DNA from: Chloroflexota bacterium
Lineage (GTDB): Bacteria > Chloroflexota > Anaerolineae > Aggregatilineales > Phototrophicaceae
DNA length: 64,000 nucleotides
Assembly (NCBI GenBank): GCA_023430545.1
Contig: JAEZAF010000255.1
Location: 62,001 to 126,000, forward strand
Direction: 5' to 3'
Both the position numbers and the translations under genes were made by a program. This document shows, piece by piece, positions 1-9,324 of the stretch. The notes beneath the pieces were generated by a model. The model searched no databases and was not told the DNA's origin. It saw only the letters and a list, made by a program, of their open reading frames with translations. Each line of letters starts with the position of its first letter. The first letter of the stretch is position 1.

Positions 1-105
1 CTCGATCACATGATCGCGGATGAAAATAGCACCATTGCTGATTTCGCGGCGCTGGTCGTCCATCGTGACCAGCGTTCCGATATTCTTAACCAGAAGAGTC
101 GTCAT
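1..105 (-). CDS. Amidohydrolase N-terminus (partial, 8-oxoguanine deaminase/AtzB-like)
   Basis: The first 35 codons of a gene that runs off the left edge. It starts with ATG 17 nt after the folD stop, with a purine-rich AGGGAAAC just upstream, so it is probably cotranscribed with folD. The visible protein begins MTTLLVKNIGTLVTMD and continues to an IRDHVIE segment. This is the beta-sandwich strand pattern that opens amidohydrolase-superfamily deaminases of the AtzB/TrzN/8-oxoguanine deaminase group. The metal-binding HxH motif would lie outside the window, so the substrate cannot be judged. The family call rests only on the N-terminal pattern. Confidence 0.6.
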   Translation of the reverse strand, partial: MTTLLVKNIGTLVTMDDQRREISNGAIFIRDHVIE

Positions 106-122
106 TGTTTCCCTATGATGTG

Positions 123-1013
123 TTAAGCCGGGGTCGCCTGTGCTGCACGCCGTGCAGCCCGTACCGTATTCATCAGCAGCATGGTGATGGTCATCGGGCC
201 AACACCGCCAGGAACCTTTGTAATCGCGCTGGCGACTTCCTGTGCTGACGCCAGTTCGACATCCCCGACATAGCGATAGCCTTTTTCAGTGGTGGGGTTA
301 TCAAGGACATTGGAACCAACATCGATGATTACTGCGCCGGGCTTCAGCCACTCTCCCTTGATGAACTCTGGTATGCCAGCCGCCGCGATGACGACATCAG
401 CCTGAGCAAGATGCGCAGCAAGGTCTTTTGTACGACTGTGGCAGATAGTGACGGTCGCATTTTCACGCATCAGCATCAAGGCAACGGGAGTACCAACGAT
501 GTTACTGCGTCCGACGACCACTGCGTTGGCTCCGGCAAGGTTAACTCCAGCTTCCTTTAGTAGAACGATGCAGCCAGTAGGTGTCGCCGGGGTAAAAAGG
601 GGTTCGCGTCCGCGCAACGCCAGAAAGCCCATATTCAACGGGTGGATGCCGTCGGCATCCTTCTCGATACTGATGAGGTCAAGCACACGCTCTTCGTTCA
701 GGTGTTTGGGCAGCGGAAGCTGGACCAGAATGCCGTGTACCCTTGGGTCTTCATTCAGACTTGTGACCACCGCTTCAACTTCTTCCTGAGTGGCGTCCTG
801 AGGCAGGTAATGGGGATAACTCTCGATGCCGACCTTTTTTGAGGTGCGCATCTTCATGCGGACGTACATCTGTGATGCCGGGTTTTCACCGACCAGTACC
901 ACACCCAATCCTGGCGCGTATCCATACTCCGCCTGAAATGAGGCGGCATCCTGAGCAATTTCCTCGCGAAGTCGTGCGGCGATCTGTTCGCCGTCAATGA
1001 TCTGTGCAGTCAT
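123..1013 (-). CDS. folD: Bifunctional methylenetetrahydrofolate dehydrogenase/cyclohydrolase FolD
   Basis: FolD interconverts 5,10-methylene-, methenyl- and 10-formyl-tetrahydrofolate in cytoplasmic one-carbon metabolism. The 296-residue protein has the family length. It shows the YVRMK segment with Tyr50 and catalytic Lys54, the VQLPLP loop (residues 97-102), PATPTG (142-147), the dinucleotide-binding VVGRSNIVGTP (about 166-176) and the C-terminal PGGVGPMT (268-275). The start is ATG. Downstream, the amidohydrolase start follows after 17 nt. Upstream, mutS on the same strand is separated by a strong hairpin, so folD probably has its own promoter. All key residues are present. Confidence 0.97.
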   Translation of the reverse strand: MTAQIIDGEQIAARLREEIAQDAASFQAEYGYAPGLGVVLVGENPASQMYVRMKMRTSKKVGIESYPHYLPQDATQEEVEAVVTSLNEDPRVHGILVQLPLPKHLNEERVLDLISIEKDADGIHPLNMGFLALRGREPLFTPATPTGCIVLLKEAGVNLAGANAVVVGRSNIVGTPVALMLMRENATVTICHSRTKDLAAHLAQADVVIAAAGIPEFIKGEWLKPGAVIIDVGSNVLDNPTTEKGYRYVGDVELASAQEVASAITKVPGGVGPMTITMLLMNTVRAARRAAQATPA

Positions 1014-1075
1014 CGGCGTTTCCCCTGTTTTCTGTTATGGAATGTCACAAGCATAACATTGCATCCAATCAGTGA

Positions 1076-1112
1076 ACAACCTCAGATCACTGTTCGCCTG
1101 ATCTGAGGTTGT
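1076..1112 (-). terminator. Hairpin after mutS, terminator-like
   Basis: A perfect 14-bp inverted repeat (arms 1076-1089 and 1099-1112, 9-nt loop) lies 29 bp beyond the mutS stop. Three further pairs (GTG/CAC) can form around a bulged A. The minus-strand downstream flank is not T-rich, so it may stop transcription inefficiently or act as an mRNA 3' stabiliser. It is the only structured element in the mutS-folD gap. Confidence 0.6.
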
Positions 1113-1141
1113 CACAATGAAGCTATATGTGAAAAGCTGGC

Positions 1142-3787
1142 CTACTCCTGAGCATCGTCCACCAGGCGCTTTAGTTCGTAAAGCTTGGTGAGCGCTTCAA
1201 TCGGGCTGAGTTCATCCACCCGTAAATCGCGCAGGGCCTTCAGTGCCGGGTTTTCGACAGTTGTATCAAACAGGCTCAACTGATGCGAACTGCCATTTCG
1301 TGATTTCCGGGAAGTTGCAGAAGCCGATGGCAGTGGAGCAGGGCGGAAGTCACTGCCTTGTGTCTCCAGATGTTCCAGTAATTCACGTGCACGATCTACC
1401 ACTGGGCGCGGCATCCCGGCAAGCTGGGCGACGTGGACACCATAGCTGCGGTCTGCGCCGCCTTTGACCACACGATGCAGGAACACAATCTCGTCGTGTT
1501 CTTCGGTGACAGCGACGTTGTAATTGCGTGTGCGGGGCAGCACATTGGGCAGTTCAGTCAGCTCATGGTAATGGGTGGCGAACAGCGTACGGCAGTTCAG
1601 GCGCGGATTGTTGTGGATGTATTCGATCACAGCGCGGGCAATGGCGAGGCCGTCATAGGTGGCAGTGCCGCGTCCGACCTCATCGAGGATCAGCAGGCTG
1701 CGCCGCGTACTTCCAGACAGCAATCGGGCGGTCTCTACCATCTCAACCATGAAGGTACTGTGACCAGCATGAATCTCATCCTGCGCGCCGATACGGGCGA
1801 AGATACGATCCACGACGCCGATAATGGCTTCCTGTGCCGGGACAAAACTGCCGATCTGCGCCATCAGCGTGATGATCGCCACCTGGCGTATATAAGTCGA
1901 TTTACCCGACATATTTGGCCCGGTGATGATGTGGACGCGTGACATACTGTCAAAATGCGTATCATTCGGGACGTAACGTGTGCCATCTTCCAGCAGACGT
2001 TCTACGACCGGATGGCGGCCATTCTGAATGATCAGCCGGTCGTCATCAGTAAGCTGTGGCCTGACATAGTTCTCACGTACGGCGACTTCTGCCAGTGACA
2101 GGAAGGCATCGATATGAGCAATTGCCCGCGCTGACTTGATCATGCGCTGGGCGGAGTCATTCAACTGCTGACAGACCTCTTCGAATAAGCGCCGCTCGAC
2201 ACTGAGTATCTGTTCTTCTGCATTGAGGACCAGCGTCTCGTATTCTTTCAGTTCCGGTGTGATGTAGCGCTCTGCATTGACCATGGTCTGCTTGCGGATG
2301 TAATCAGAGGGGATCTTGGCAGTGTGCGCGTGAGTGACCTCGATGTAATAGCCAAACACCTTGTTATAGCTGACCTTCAGTGACGGGATACCGGTGCGCT
2401 CCCGTTCCTGGGGTTCGAGGTTGGCGATCCATTCACGGGCATGGCGGCTCGCCTCGATGATGTCGTCCAGTTCAGCGGCATAGCCGCTGCGAATAATCCC
2501 CATGTTATTCAGAGTTGCGGGCGGTTCATCAGATATTGCGCTTGCGACCAGTTCGCAGGCCTCACCACATGAGTCCAGATGCTTGATCAGCGGGGACAGC
2601 GCCGGGACTTCGAAAATCAGCGCCTTCAGTTCAGGGATGATCATCAGGCTCTGGCGCAGGCCGATCAGATCACGTGGACCCGCCTTGCCGATAATCAGTC
2701 GGTTTGTCAGGCGTTCTATATCCGAGACCTGCTTGAGACGGTCGCGAATTTCTTCGCGCAGCACCTCATTCTCCGCCAGTGACTGGACCGCGTCCAGACG
2801 GGCGTTCAACAGCTTCAGATCCAGCAGTGGTTGATGTACCCAACTGTGCAGCAGGCGTGCCCCCATTGCCGTAGTGGTGCGATCCAGCACACCAAGCAGA
2901 CTGCCACGAGTCTTGCGCGAACGGATCGACTCGGTCAGTTCCAGATTGCGACGTGTGAACTGATCCAGCACCATAAAATTCTGGGTGGAGTAAGTGCGCA
3001 GGTTGACGATCTGCCCGATATTGCTGCGTTGTGTGTTGTAGAGATACTGCATGATCGCACCAGCAGCGGCTACCGCACAGGGTAGTTCCTCAAGCCCGAA
3101 CCCGTGCAGGGTTTTTACCCTGAAGTGACGGTGTAAAGTCTGTTCGGCGGTATGAGGCTCGAAATGCCAGTCGTCATAGGGGGTGAGGTAGCTCCCCTGT
3201 GGCAGCGAAGCGCCGCGTTCAGCCCATGTGACTGGTAGCAGCACTTCACGCGGACTGAGGCGGGCCAGCTCTTCCAGAACCAGCACACCGACGTTATCAC
3301 CCTCTAGCTGGGTGGCCGCGAACTCACCGGTGCTGATGTCTGCATAGGCAATGCCTGCAGCCCGCCACTCGCCGCTTGACGCATCCCCGGCAGGGTAGAT
3401 CGCCAGTAGATAGTTAGGGCGATTCTCGGCCAGCAGTTCCGGCTCAATCACGGTTCCGGGGGTAATCACACGCGTAACTTCGCGATCAACCGGGCCACGC
3501 CCATTCGGTTCGCTCATCTGGTCGCAGACGGCGACGTGATACCCGCGCTCCACAAGTTTGGCGATGTAATTTTCGACGGCGTGATAGGGGACACCCGCCA
3601 TCGGGATCTTCTCACTGCCGCTGGGATGTGAGCGTGTGGTCAGCGTCAGGTCAAGTTCCCGCGCCGCGATTTCGGCATCTTCATCGAATGTCTCATAAAA
3701 ATCCCCCATACGAAATAAAAGAATGCAGTCCGGATACTGCGCCTTCATATCGAGGTACTGCTGGCGGGCAGGGGTTACACGCGTCAT
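1142..3787 (-). CDS. mutS: DNA mismatch repair protein MutS
   Basis: MutS recognises mispaired bases and small loops and signals repair through ATP-dependent clamp movement. The 881-residue protein has the MutS1 layout. An N-terminal mismatch-binding domain carries the F30-Y31-E32 wedge in RMGDFYETF. Connector, lever and clamp domains follow, then an ABC-type ATPase with Walker A GPNMSGKST (623-631), Walker B LLILDEVGRGT and the FATHYHEL histidine motif. The C-terminal tail has the usual helical segment. No mutL is visible in the window. The start is ATG, and an intergenic region shared with the divergent aminotransferase lies upstream. Full-length and apparently functional. Confidence 0.98.
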   Translation of the reverse strand: MTRVTPARQQYLDMKAQYPDCILLFRMGDFYETFDEDAEIAARELDLTLTTRSHPSGSEKIPMAGVPYHAVENYIAKLVERGYHVAVCDQMSEPNGRGPVDREVTRVITPGTVIEPELLAENRPNYLLAIYPAGDASSGEWRAAGIAYADISTGEFAATQLEGDNVGVLVLEELARLSPREVLLPVTWAERGASLPQGSYLTPYDDWHFEPHTAEQTLHRHFRVKTLHGFGLEELPCAVAAAGAIMQYLYNTQRSNIGQIVNLRTYSTQNFMVLDQFTRRNLELTESIRSRKTRGSLLGVLDRTTTAMGARLLHSWVHQPLLDLKLLNARLDAVQSLAENEVLREEIRDRLKQVSDIERLTNRLIIGKAGPRDLIGLRQSLMIIPELKALIFEVPALSPLIKHLDSCGEACELVASAISDEPPATLNNMGIIRSGYAAELDDIIEASRHAREWIANLEPQERERTGIPSLKVSYNKVFGYYIEVTHAHTAKIPSDYIRKQTMVNAERYITPELKEYETLVLNAEEQILSVERRLFEEVCQQLNDSAQRMIKSARAIAHIDAFLSLAEVAVRENYVRPQLTDDDRLIIQNGRHPVVERLLEDGTRYVPNDTHFDSMSRVHIITGPNMSGKSTYIRQVAIITLMAQIGSFVPAQEAIIGVVDRIFARIGAQDEIHAGHSTFMVEMVETARLLSGSTRRSLLILDEVGRGTATYDGLAIARAVIEYIHNNPRLNCRTLFATHYHELTELPNVLPRTRNYNVAVTEEHDEIVFLHRVVKGGADRSYGVHVAQLAGMPRPVVDRARELLEHLETQGSDFRPAPLPSASATSRKSRNGSSHQLSLFDTTVENPALKALRDLRVDELSPIEALTKLYELKRLVDDAQE

Positions 3788-3917
3788 AAGGCTGTCTTCT
3801 CAGTTTTGTCTTTGATTTTCAGTGCGAAATGCGAGTGGACTTATCAGATTTGTGCCTGTATTGGCCTGTATTTTAGCACAATTTTTCTATTTGGGCTTAT
3901 CGGATTCTAATTGTCAA

Positions 3918-3946
3918 TTGGTTTCAGGTGCGCACCTTGCTATACT
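3918..3946 (+). promoter_or_regulatory. Putative sigma-70-type promoter for the aminotransferase gene
   Basis: TTGGTT (3918-3923) and TATACT (3941-3946) are separated by 17 bp, about 40 bp upstream of the ATG. A good ribosome-binding site, AAGGAGA (3972-3978), follows 10 nt before the start. The match is by eye to the sigma-70 consensus. Confidence 0.55.
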
Positions 3947-3988
3947 GACTCCAGATATAGGGGGAAATGATAAGGAGACTATAGTTTA

Positions 3989-5359
3989 ATGGCAACTACT
4001 GAATATGGATTTGTTTTCCGCGATCCAAGTGAGAAGTCCCGTGCTGTCGTCGCCCGCGACGCAAAAACACTCTCACCGTCTTACACCCGTTCCTATGGTT
4101 TCGTGATGAGTCACGGCAAAGGGGCGGAAGTATGGGATGTGGATGGCAACCAGTATATCGACTTTGCTGCGGGTATCGCCGTGCTGTCCACGGGGCACTG
4201 TCATGATCGTGTGATTGAAGCGATACGTGAGCAGAGTGAAAAGTACGTCCATATCGGCGCAACCGACTTCTTCTGCACACAGCAGGTTCAGTTGGCAGAG
4301 CGCTTGCAGCAGATCACTCCAATCCATGGCGCAGAGTCCCCTGATGACAAGCTGGTCTACTTTTGTAATTCCGGTACAGAAGCGGTTGAGTCTGCACTGA
4401 AGCTGGCACGCTATCGTGAGGGCCGCCAATACGTCATCGGTTTCTATGGCAGCTTCCACGGGCGTACGATGGGATCGCTTTCTGTCACGTCCAGTAAGGC
4501 CATCCAGCGGGCAGGTTACTCACACATTCCCGGTGGGGTGGAGCATGTGCCGTATCCTGGGAAAATCGCGACTGAACAGGCGAAAAATGACTCCTTCGAC
4601 TGGGGTGATGCTGCGGCCTTTATCGAGGACGTGATCATCAAGCGGAAATATCCTGGCAAGGAGATCGCTGCAATTTTGGTGGAGCCGATTCAGGGCGAAG
4701 GTGGTTATATCGTCCCGCGTGATGACTTCTTCCCCAAACTCCGTGCCCTGTGTGATAAATATGGGATCCTGCTGATCGTCGATGAGATCCAGTCGGGTGT
4801 TGGCCGCACCGGACAGTGGTGGGCCGTCGAGCATACCGGTGTGAAGCCGGACATCGTTTGCACGGCGAAAGGTCTCGGTTCCGGTTTCCCGATTGGCGCG
4901 ATCATCACCCATAAGGATGTTATGGGGCAGTGGGTCCCCGGTGCACATGCCAGCACCTTTGGCGGAAATCCGGTCGCATGTGCTGCTGCGAATGCGACAC
5001 TTGCCGTGATCGAGGAGGAAGGTCTGCTTCAGAATGCTGCTGACCGGGGTAATTATGCTCTCGAACGGCTTGAACACTTCCGTGCAAATCACCCGTCTAT
5101 CACCCGTATCGATGGACGCGGTCTGATGCTTGGTGTTGACTTTTCAGATAAGGATGGTCATCCGCGTGCGGAGTTCCGTGATGAAATCGTGAACACCTGC
5201 TATCTCAACGGCCTGCTGACACTGGCCTGCGGTTCGAGCGCCATTCGTATCGCGCCGCCGCTGATGATCAATCAGGAACTGATGGAAAAGGGACTCGACA
5301 TCTTCGAACGTGCAATCGCCGAAGTCGAGGAAACCTATTCCGAATTGTTTGCCGAGTAG
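3989..5359 (+). CDS. Class-III PLP aminotransferase (4-aminobutyrate aminotransferase-like)
   Basis: A 456-residue pyridoxal-phosphate enzyme of the ornithine/GABA aminotransferase family, expected to move an omega-amino group to 2-oxoglutarate. Visible hallmarks are the SGTEAVESALKLAR cofactor-phosphate region, FHGRTMGSLS, LIVDEIQSGVGRTG with the ring-nitrogen Asp265, and TAKGLGSGFP with Schiff-base Lys294. The C-terminal ACGSSAIRIAPPL segment contains the carboxylate-binding Arg region. Length and motifs fit GABA/4-aminobutyrate transaminases better than acetylornithine enzymes, but the exact substrate is not decided by sequence alone. It is the first gene of a plus-strand run and is preceded by a plausible promoter and a strong SD. 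Confidence 0.85.
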   Translation: MATTEYGFVFRDPSEKSRAVVARDAKTLSPSYTRSYGFVMSHGKGAEVWDVDGNQYIDFAAGIAVLSTGHCHDRVIEAIREQSEKYVHIGATDFFCTQQVQLAERLQQITPIHGAESPDDKLVYFCNSGTEAVESALKLARYREGRQYVIGFYGSFHGRTMGSLSVTSSKAIQRAGYSHIPGGVEHVPYPGKIATEQAKNDSFDWGDAAAFIEDVIIKRKYPGKEIAAILVEPIQGEGGYIVPRDDFFPKLRALCDKYGILLIVDEIQSGVGRTGQWWAVEHTGVKPDIVCTAKGLGSGFPIGAIITHKDVMGQWVPGAHASTFGGNPVACAAANATLAVIEEEGLLQNAADRGNYALERLEHFRANHPSITRIDGRGLMLGVDFSDKDGHPRAEFRDEIVNTCYLNGLLTLACGSSAIRIAPPLMINQELMEKGLDIFERAIAEVEETYSELFAE

Positions 5360-5417
5360 TAAAGTCGGACAGTAAGTTTACCGAAGCGTTAAGCTTTACC
5401 AACGAAATCAGGTCTGT

Positions 5418-7448
5418 ATGACATCAGAAAAACGGGCGATCACCCTCGATGATCTTTATGTGCAAAAGTTCCTTGAAGATATCCGGGTTAGCCCTGATGG
5501 GCGGTGGGCAGCGTTTGTCCGCGTTGACATCGACAAGGCGGGGAACCAGTACAAGCGCAATCTCTGGATCAGTGATCTTCAGTCTCCAGAGCGCGATCAC
5601 TGGCAGTTCACCCGCAGCAATAAGGATAGTATGCCGCGCTGGTCACCAGATGGACGCTGGCTGGCGTTCCTCTCAAGCAGAGGTGAGAAGCCGCAGGTTT
5701 TTCTGATGTCATTATCGATGGGCGGTGGTGAATCTCGCCAGCTTACACAGCATCCTAATGGTGTAAGCAGCTTTAACTGGTCCCCGGATGGACAGCGGAT
5801 CGTGTTCCTTGCCAGCGTCAATCGGGGTGAAATGGAACGTAAAGATGCGCCATCGGAAGATCAAAAGCTCGATAAATTTGATCGCAAGGCACAGACCGAG
5901 CGAAACGAAGATGTGGAAAAACGTAAGGCCGATCCGCGTGTCATCCATCGCATCCCGTATCGCATGGGGGTGTCATATACCACTGACCGCTATGCACAGG
6001 TTTATGTGATCGATACCGTGGAAGGCTCGAAGCAGCGCCGCCTCACCTCAGTAGAAGCGAATTACCAGGAGCCATACTGGTCGCCTGATGGCCGCTCGAT
6101 CTGGACAGCCCGTGCAGCCCGACCAGAGGCGGATGAACCCTACCGTCAGAGCCGCCTTTATCGCATCAGTGTCGAAGATGGAACGGAGACTCCTTTTAAT
6201 CACGGTGACCATACGGATGCGCAGCCGCAGCCTTCTTCTGATGGACGCTGGCTGGCATTTATCCGCTTTCCTGAAGATAAAGCCAGTATGCGCTTTAACC
6301 GCCTGAGTGTGGTTTCCACTGACGGTGGTGAAGTCCGTGATCTCAATCTTGAGCTGGACATGGCCCCGGTTGCAATGCGTTGGCATGGTGAATATCTGTA
6401 CTTCTCGGCTGAACATGCGGGGGCAATAGGCCTGTACCGTGTTTCTCCCCATGGTGGGCAGGTTGAAACCGTCCTTGAAGGTGACTGGCGTGTTGAGACC
6501 TTCGATGCAGTGGCAGATGGTACACTGGTGTTTATCGCGGGAACCCAGACGCATCTGCTGGAAGTCTTTATGCTTGCGTCCACTGAAAGTAAACAACCTG
6601 AAACCCTGACCCGTTTTAATCAGCCTCTGCTGGCGCAGATTCACAATCAGCCGTATCACACGCTGCACTATCAGGCGGCAGATGGTCAGGAAATCGAAGG
6701 CTGGTATCTACTGCCACCAGACTTCGAAGACGAAAAAAAGTATCCCTTCCTGCTGTACATTCACGGTGGGCCGCATATCATGTGGGGGCCGAATAACCCG
6801 ATCGAGTGGTATGAGTGGCAGAATATGGCCGCACAGGGTTATGTCGTGATGTTCTGCAATCCCAGAGGCAGTGGTGGTTATGGTGAAGCATTCCAGATGG
6901 CGGTTTACGCTGGCGGCTGGAGTGATCTGGCCTATGGGGATATCATGGCGGGTGTCGATGCGCTGATTGCAAAAGGCTTCATCGATACCGAGCGTATGGC
7001 GATCACAGGCGGATCTTACGGTGGTTACATGACCACGTGGGCTGTCGCACATACCGACCGCTTCTGCGCGGCGGTCACACAGCGTGGGGTTTATAACCTG
7101 CTGAGCTTCTTTGGAACGACCGATATCCCGACGTTTGTGCTGAATGAGTTTGGAACCCTGCCGACTGAAAACGCGCAGTTCCTGTGGGAACAATCCCCAC
7201 TGGCACACGCGCATAAAATCAAAACACCGCTGCTGATTATCCACAGTGAGAACGACTATCGGGTGTCAATCTCGGAGGCAGAGCAGTTGTTCGCCTATCT
7301 GCGCCGTCTTGGAGTAGAAACGGAGTTTGTGCGCTTTCCCCGGGATGGACATGAACTGACCCGCAATGGGGAACCCGAACATCGGGTGGAGCACCTGCGA
7401 CGCATCCTTGATTGGGTGAACCGTTACTGTCAGCCTGAAGTGGTATAG
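5418..7448 (+). CDS. S9 family serine peptidase (acylaminoacyl-/prolyl-oligopeptidase type)
   Basis: A 676-residue cytoplasmic peptidase without a signal peptide. The N-terminal two-thirds is a beta-propeller built from TolB/PD40-like blades with recurring SPDGRW motifs (for example around residues 25-32, 75-82 and 120-126). It should gate access to a C-terminal alpha/beta hydrolase. The catalytic triad is readable: Ser533 in GGSYGGYM, Asp613 in SENDYR and His645 in RDGHEL. These enzymes cleave short peptides or remove N-acylated residues. A lysine/glutamate-rich segment at about residues 138-175 interrupts the propeller, as in many bacterial members. It starts 58 bp after the aminotransferase, and the next gene begins only 9 nt after its stop. 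Confidence 0.93.
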   Translation: MTSEKRAITLDDLYVQKFLEDIRVSPDGRWAAFVRVDIDKAGNQYKRNLWISDLQSPERDHWQFTRSNKDSMPRWSPDGRWLAFLSSRGEKPQVFLMSLSMGGGESRQLTQHPNGVSSFNWSPDGQRIVFLASVNRGEMERKDAPSEDQKLDKFDRKAQTERNEDVEKRKADPRVIHRIPYRMGVSYTTDRYAQVYVIDTVEGSKQRRLTSVEANYQEPYWSPDGRSIWTARAARPEADEPYRQSRLYRISVEDGTETPFNHGDHTDAQPQPSSDGRWLAFIRFPEDKASMRFNRLSVVSTDGGEVRDLNLELDMAPVAMRWHGEYLYFSAEHAGAIGLYRVSPHGGQVETVLEGDWRVETFDAVADGTLVFIAGTQTHLLEVFMLASTESKQPETLTRFNQPLLAQIHNQPYHTLHYQAADGQEIEGWYLLPPDFEDEKKYPFLLYIHGGPHIMWGPNNPIEWYEWQNMAAQGYVVMFCNPRGSGGYGEAFQMAVYAGGWSDLAYGDIMAGVDALIAKGFIDTERMAITGGSYGGYMTTWAVAHTDRFCAAVTQRGVYNLLSFFGTTDIPTFVLNEFGTLPTENAQFLWEQSPLAHAHKIKTPLLIIHSENDYRVSISEAEQLFAYLRRLGVETEFVRFPRDGHELTRNGEPEHRVEHLRRILDWVNRYCQPEVV

Positions 7449-7457
7449 CGGATCTTT

Positions 7458-9302
7458 ATGACGCTTACGGCTGCGCAGTTGGTGGTAGTGGTCATCGTTG
7501 TCGTCCCGCTGGCATTGGCGATTGCAAATCGAATCAGAGTGGATCTGGCGGCACTCTTCATAGCATGTGGTCTTGCGGTTGCGCAGTTGATCGGCTTTGC
7601 AATCTTCGACAACGTGGGGGCAGCGGATGTCACCGCGATTGCCATTGCAGGGTTTGGCCGCCCAGTGGTGGTGACGATGATCAGCCTGTTTATTGTCAGC
7701 CGTGTGCTGGATCGTATCGGGATTACCAGTTGGCTGGCACGCCGGATTCTATGGCTGAGCGGTACCTCTGAAGTGCGGATGGTCGCTCTGTTCACCGCTG
7801 CTTCGATCGCTTTTTCGCTTTTCATGCTGAATGTCGCCGTTGGAGCACTGCTGCTGCCTAGTGCGATTGTCGCGGCCAAGCGCAGCGGGATCAGAGCGAG
7901 CAAACTGCTGATTCCGATTGCATACGGTACACTGCTCGGTGGCAGCGCGACCTATTTCACAACCGCGCACATCATTGTCGATACGCAGCTTCAGAGTGTT
8001 GAGCCACCGCAGGCCGGTCTCGATATTCTGGCTTTTACACCGACGGGTGGCCTGATCGCCCTCTTGGGTTTTATATTTCTTATCCTGGTGGGACGGCGCA
8101 TCTTACCTGATCGTACACCGATTTCGGAGCAGATCCTCTCGGTGCCAACGGGCAGTGAACTGGAAGAGATCTATCAGATCGGGGAACGCCTTTGGGAAGC
8201 GCGTGTGCTGCCGTGGTCTGAATATGCAAATCACACCCTCGCCGACATTGCGATTGGTCAGCGGTATGGATTAAGTATTCTGGCGATCTGGCATGGGCGT
8301 CAGGCGATTTTCTATCCGACTGCTGATCAGGTCGTCCGGCCCAATGATATTCTGCTGATGGTCGGTCGTGAAGAACGCATCAAGCAGTTGACGAATAAGG
8401 GCCTCGAAATCGGGCGTGACAATACACGGAACCACATCAGTGAGCGCGGCGTGACTTTTATCGAAATGATTCTTGCGCCGCATAGCCGTGCGGAAGGTCA
8501 GACTCTCAAACAGTTGAACTTCCGCAAGCGGTTCAACTTTACGGCTGTTGCGTTGCTGCGTGATGGCCGCAGTTATCGCACCGATGTGGCGGACTTTGAA
8601 CTGAAACGCGGCGATACCTTTCTGCTGGTCGGCAACCGGGCTGACCTGCGCAAGCTTCAGCATAATGATATGTTCATCGTGCTGGAAACAGATGCCAGTG
8701 ATCAGCCCTTACAGCGACAGCCTGCGCTACTGGCAGTCACTGTGACAGTAGTGGCGATTATTGCATCAGTACTGGGGGTGCCGGTTTATATCGCCATGTT
8801 GATTGCGGCGACGATGATGGTCGCCACGCGACTGATCCCGATGGAAGATGCCTATCGCAGTGTGGAATGGCAGGTAATTTTCCTCATTGCCTGTATGTAC
8901 TCAGTGGGTGCGGCAATGGAACATACCGGGCTGGCGGAAGTCATCGGCCAGCAGTTCCTCGGCATCGTGCAGCCTTTCGGACCGCTTGGACTGGCCGCAG
9001 GCTGTTTTATTCTGAGTTCGGCCCTGACGCATCTGATGGGTGGTCAGGTCACCGTGCTGGTGACCGGGCCAATTGCGATCAATGCGGCGATTCTGATGGG
9101 CACAAATCCGCAGGCGATTGCGGTCGCTACTGCGTTGGGATGTTCCGCGGCTTATCTTTCACCGATTGCCCATCCGGTGAACATGCTGATGATGGGACCG
9201 GGTAATTATCAGTTTTCAGATTACTTTAAAGTTGGCTGGCCAATGATGTTACTTTCGTTTGCAGCACTGATGCTCGGTATGCTTTTATTCTGGCAGTTAT
9301 AG
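7458..9302 (+). CDS. SLC13/DASS-type anion transporter with RCK (TrkA-C-like) domains
   Basis: A 614-residue integral membrane protein of the citrate/sulfate (SLC13, CitMHS/ArsB superfamily) type. Hydrophobic helices occupy roughly residues 1-210. Then comes a soluble block of about 190 residues holding two TrkA-C/RCK-like repeats (each ending in a DILLMVG or DTFLLVG strand). A second membrane half follows from about residue 425 and contains the LSPIAHPVNMLMMGPG re-entrant-loop-like motif near residues 575-590. Such fusions are annotated as sodium-coupled or ligand-gated anion permeases, often for sulfate or dicarboxylates. The substrate cannot be assigned here. It lies 9 nt behind the S9 peptidase and probably shares its transcript. 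Confidence 0.85.
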   Translation: MTLTAAQLVVVVIVVVPLALAIANRIRVDLAALFIACGLAVAQLIGFAIFDNVGAADVTAIAIAGFGRPVVVTMISLFIVSRVLDRIGITSWLARRILWLSGTSEVRMVALFTAASIAFSLFMLNVAVGALLLPSAIVAAKRSGIRASKLLIPIAYGTLLGGSATYFTTAHIIVDTQLQSVEPPQAGLDILAFTPTGGLIALLGFIFLILVGRRILPDRTPISEQILSVPTGSELEEIYQIGERLWEARVLPWSEYANHTLADIAIGQRYGLSILAIWHGRQAIFYPTADQVVRPNDILLMVGREERIKQLTNKGLEIGRDNTRNHISERGVTFIEMILAPHSRAEGQTLKQLNFRKRFNFTAVALLRDGRSYRTDVADFELKRGDTFLLVGNRADLRKLQHNDMFIVLETDASDQPLQRQPALLAVTVTVVAIIASVLGVPVYIAMLIAATMMVATRLIPMEDAYRSVEWQVIFLIACMYSVGAAMEHTGLAEVIGQQFLGIVQPFGPLGLAAGCFILSSALTHLMGGQVTVLVTGPIAINAAILMGTNPQAIAVATALGCSAAYLSPIAHPVNMLMMGPGNYQFSDYFKVGWPMMLLSFAALMLGMLLFWQL

Positions 9303-9324
9303 TTCTGCTCAATGAGGCTTTTAT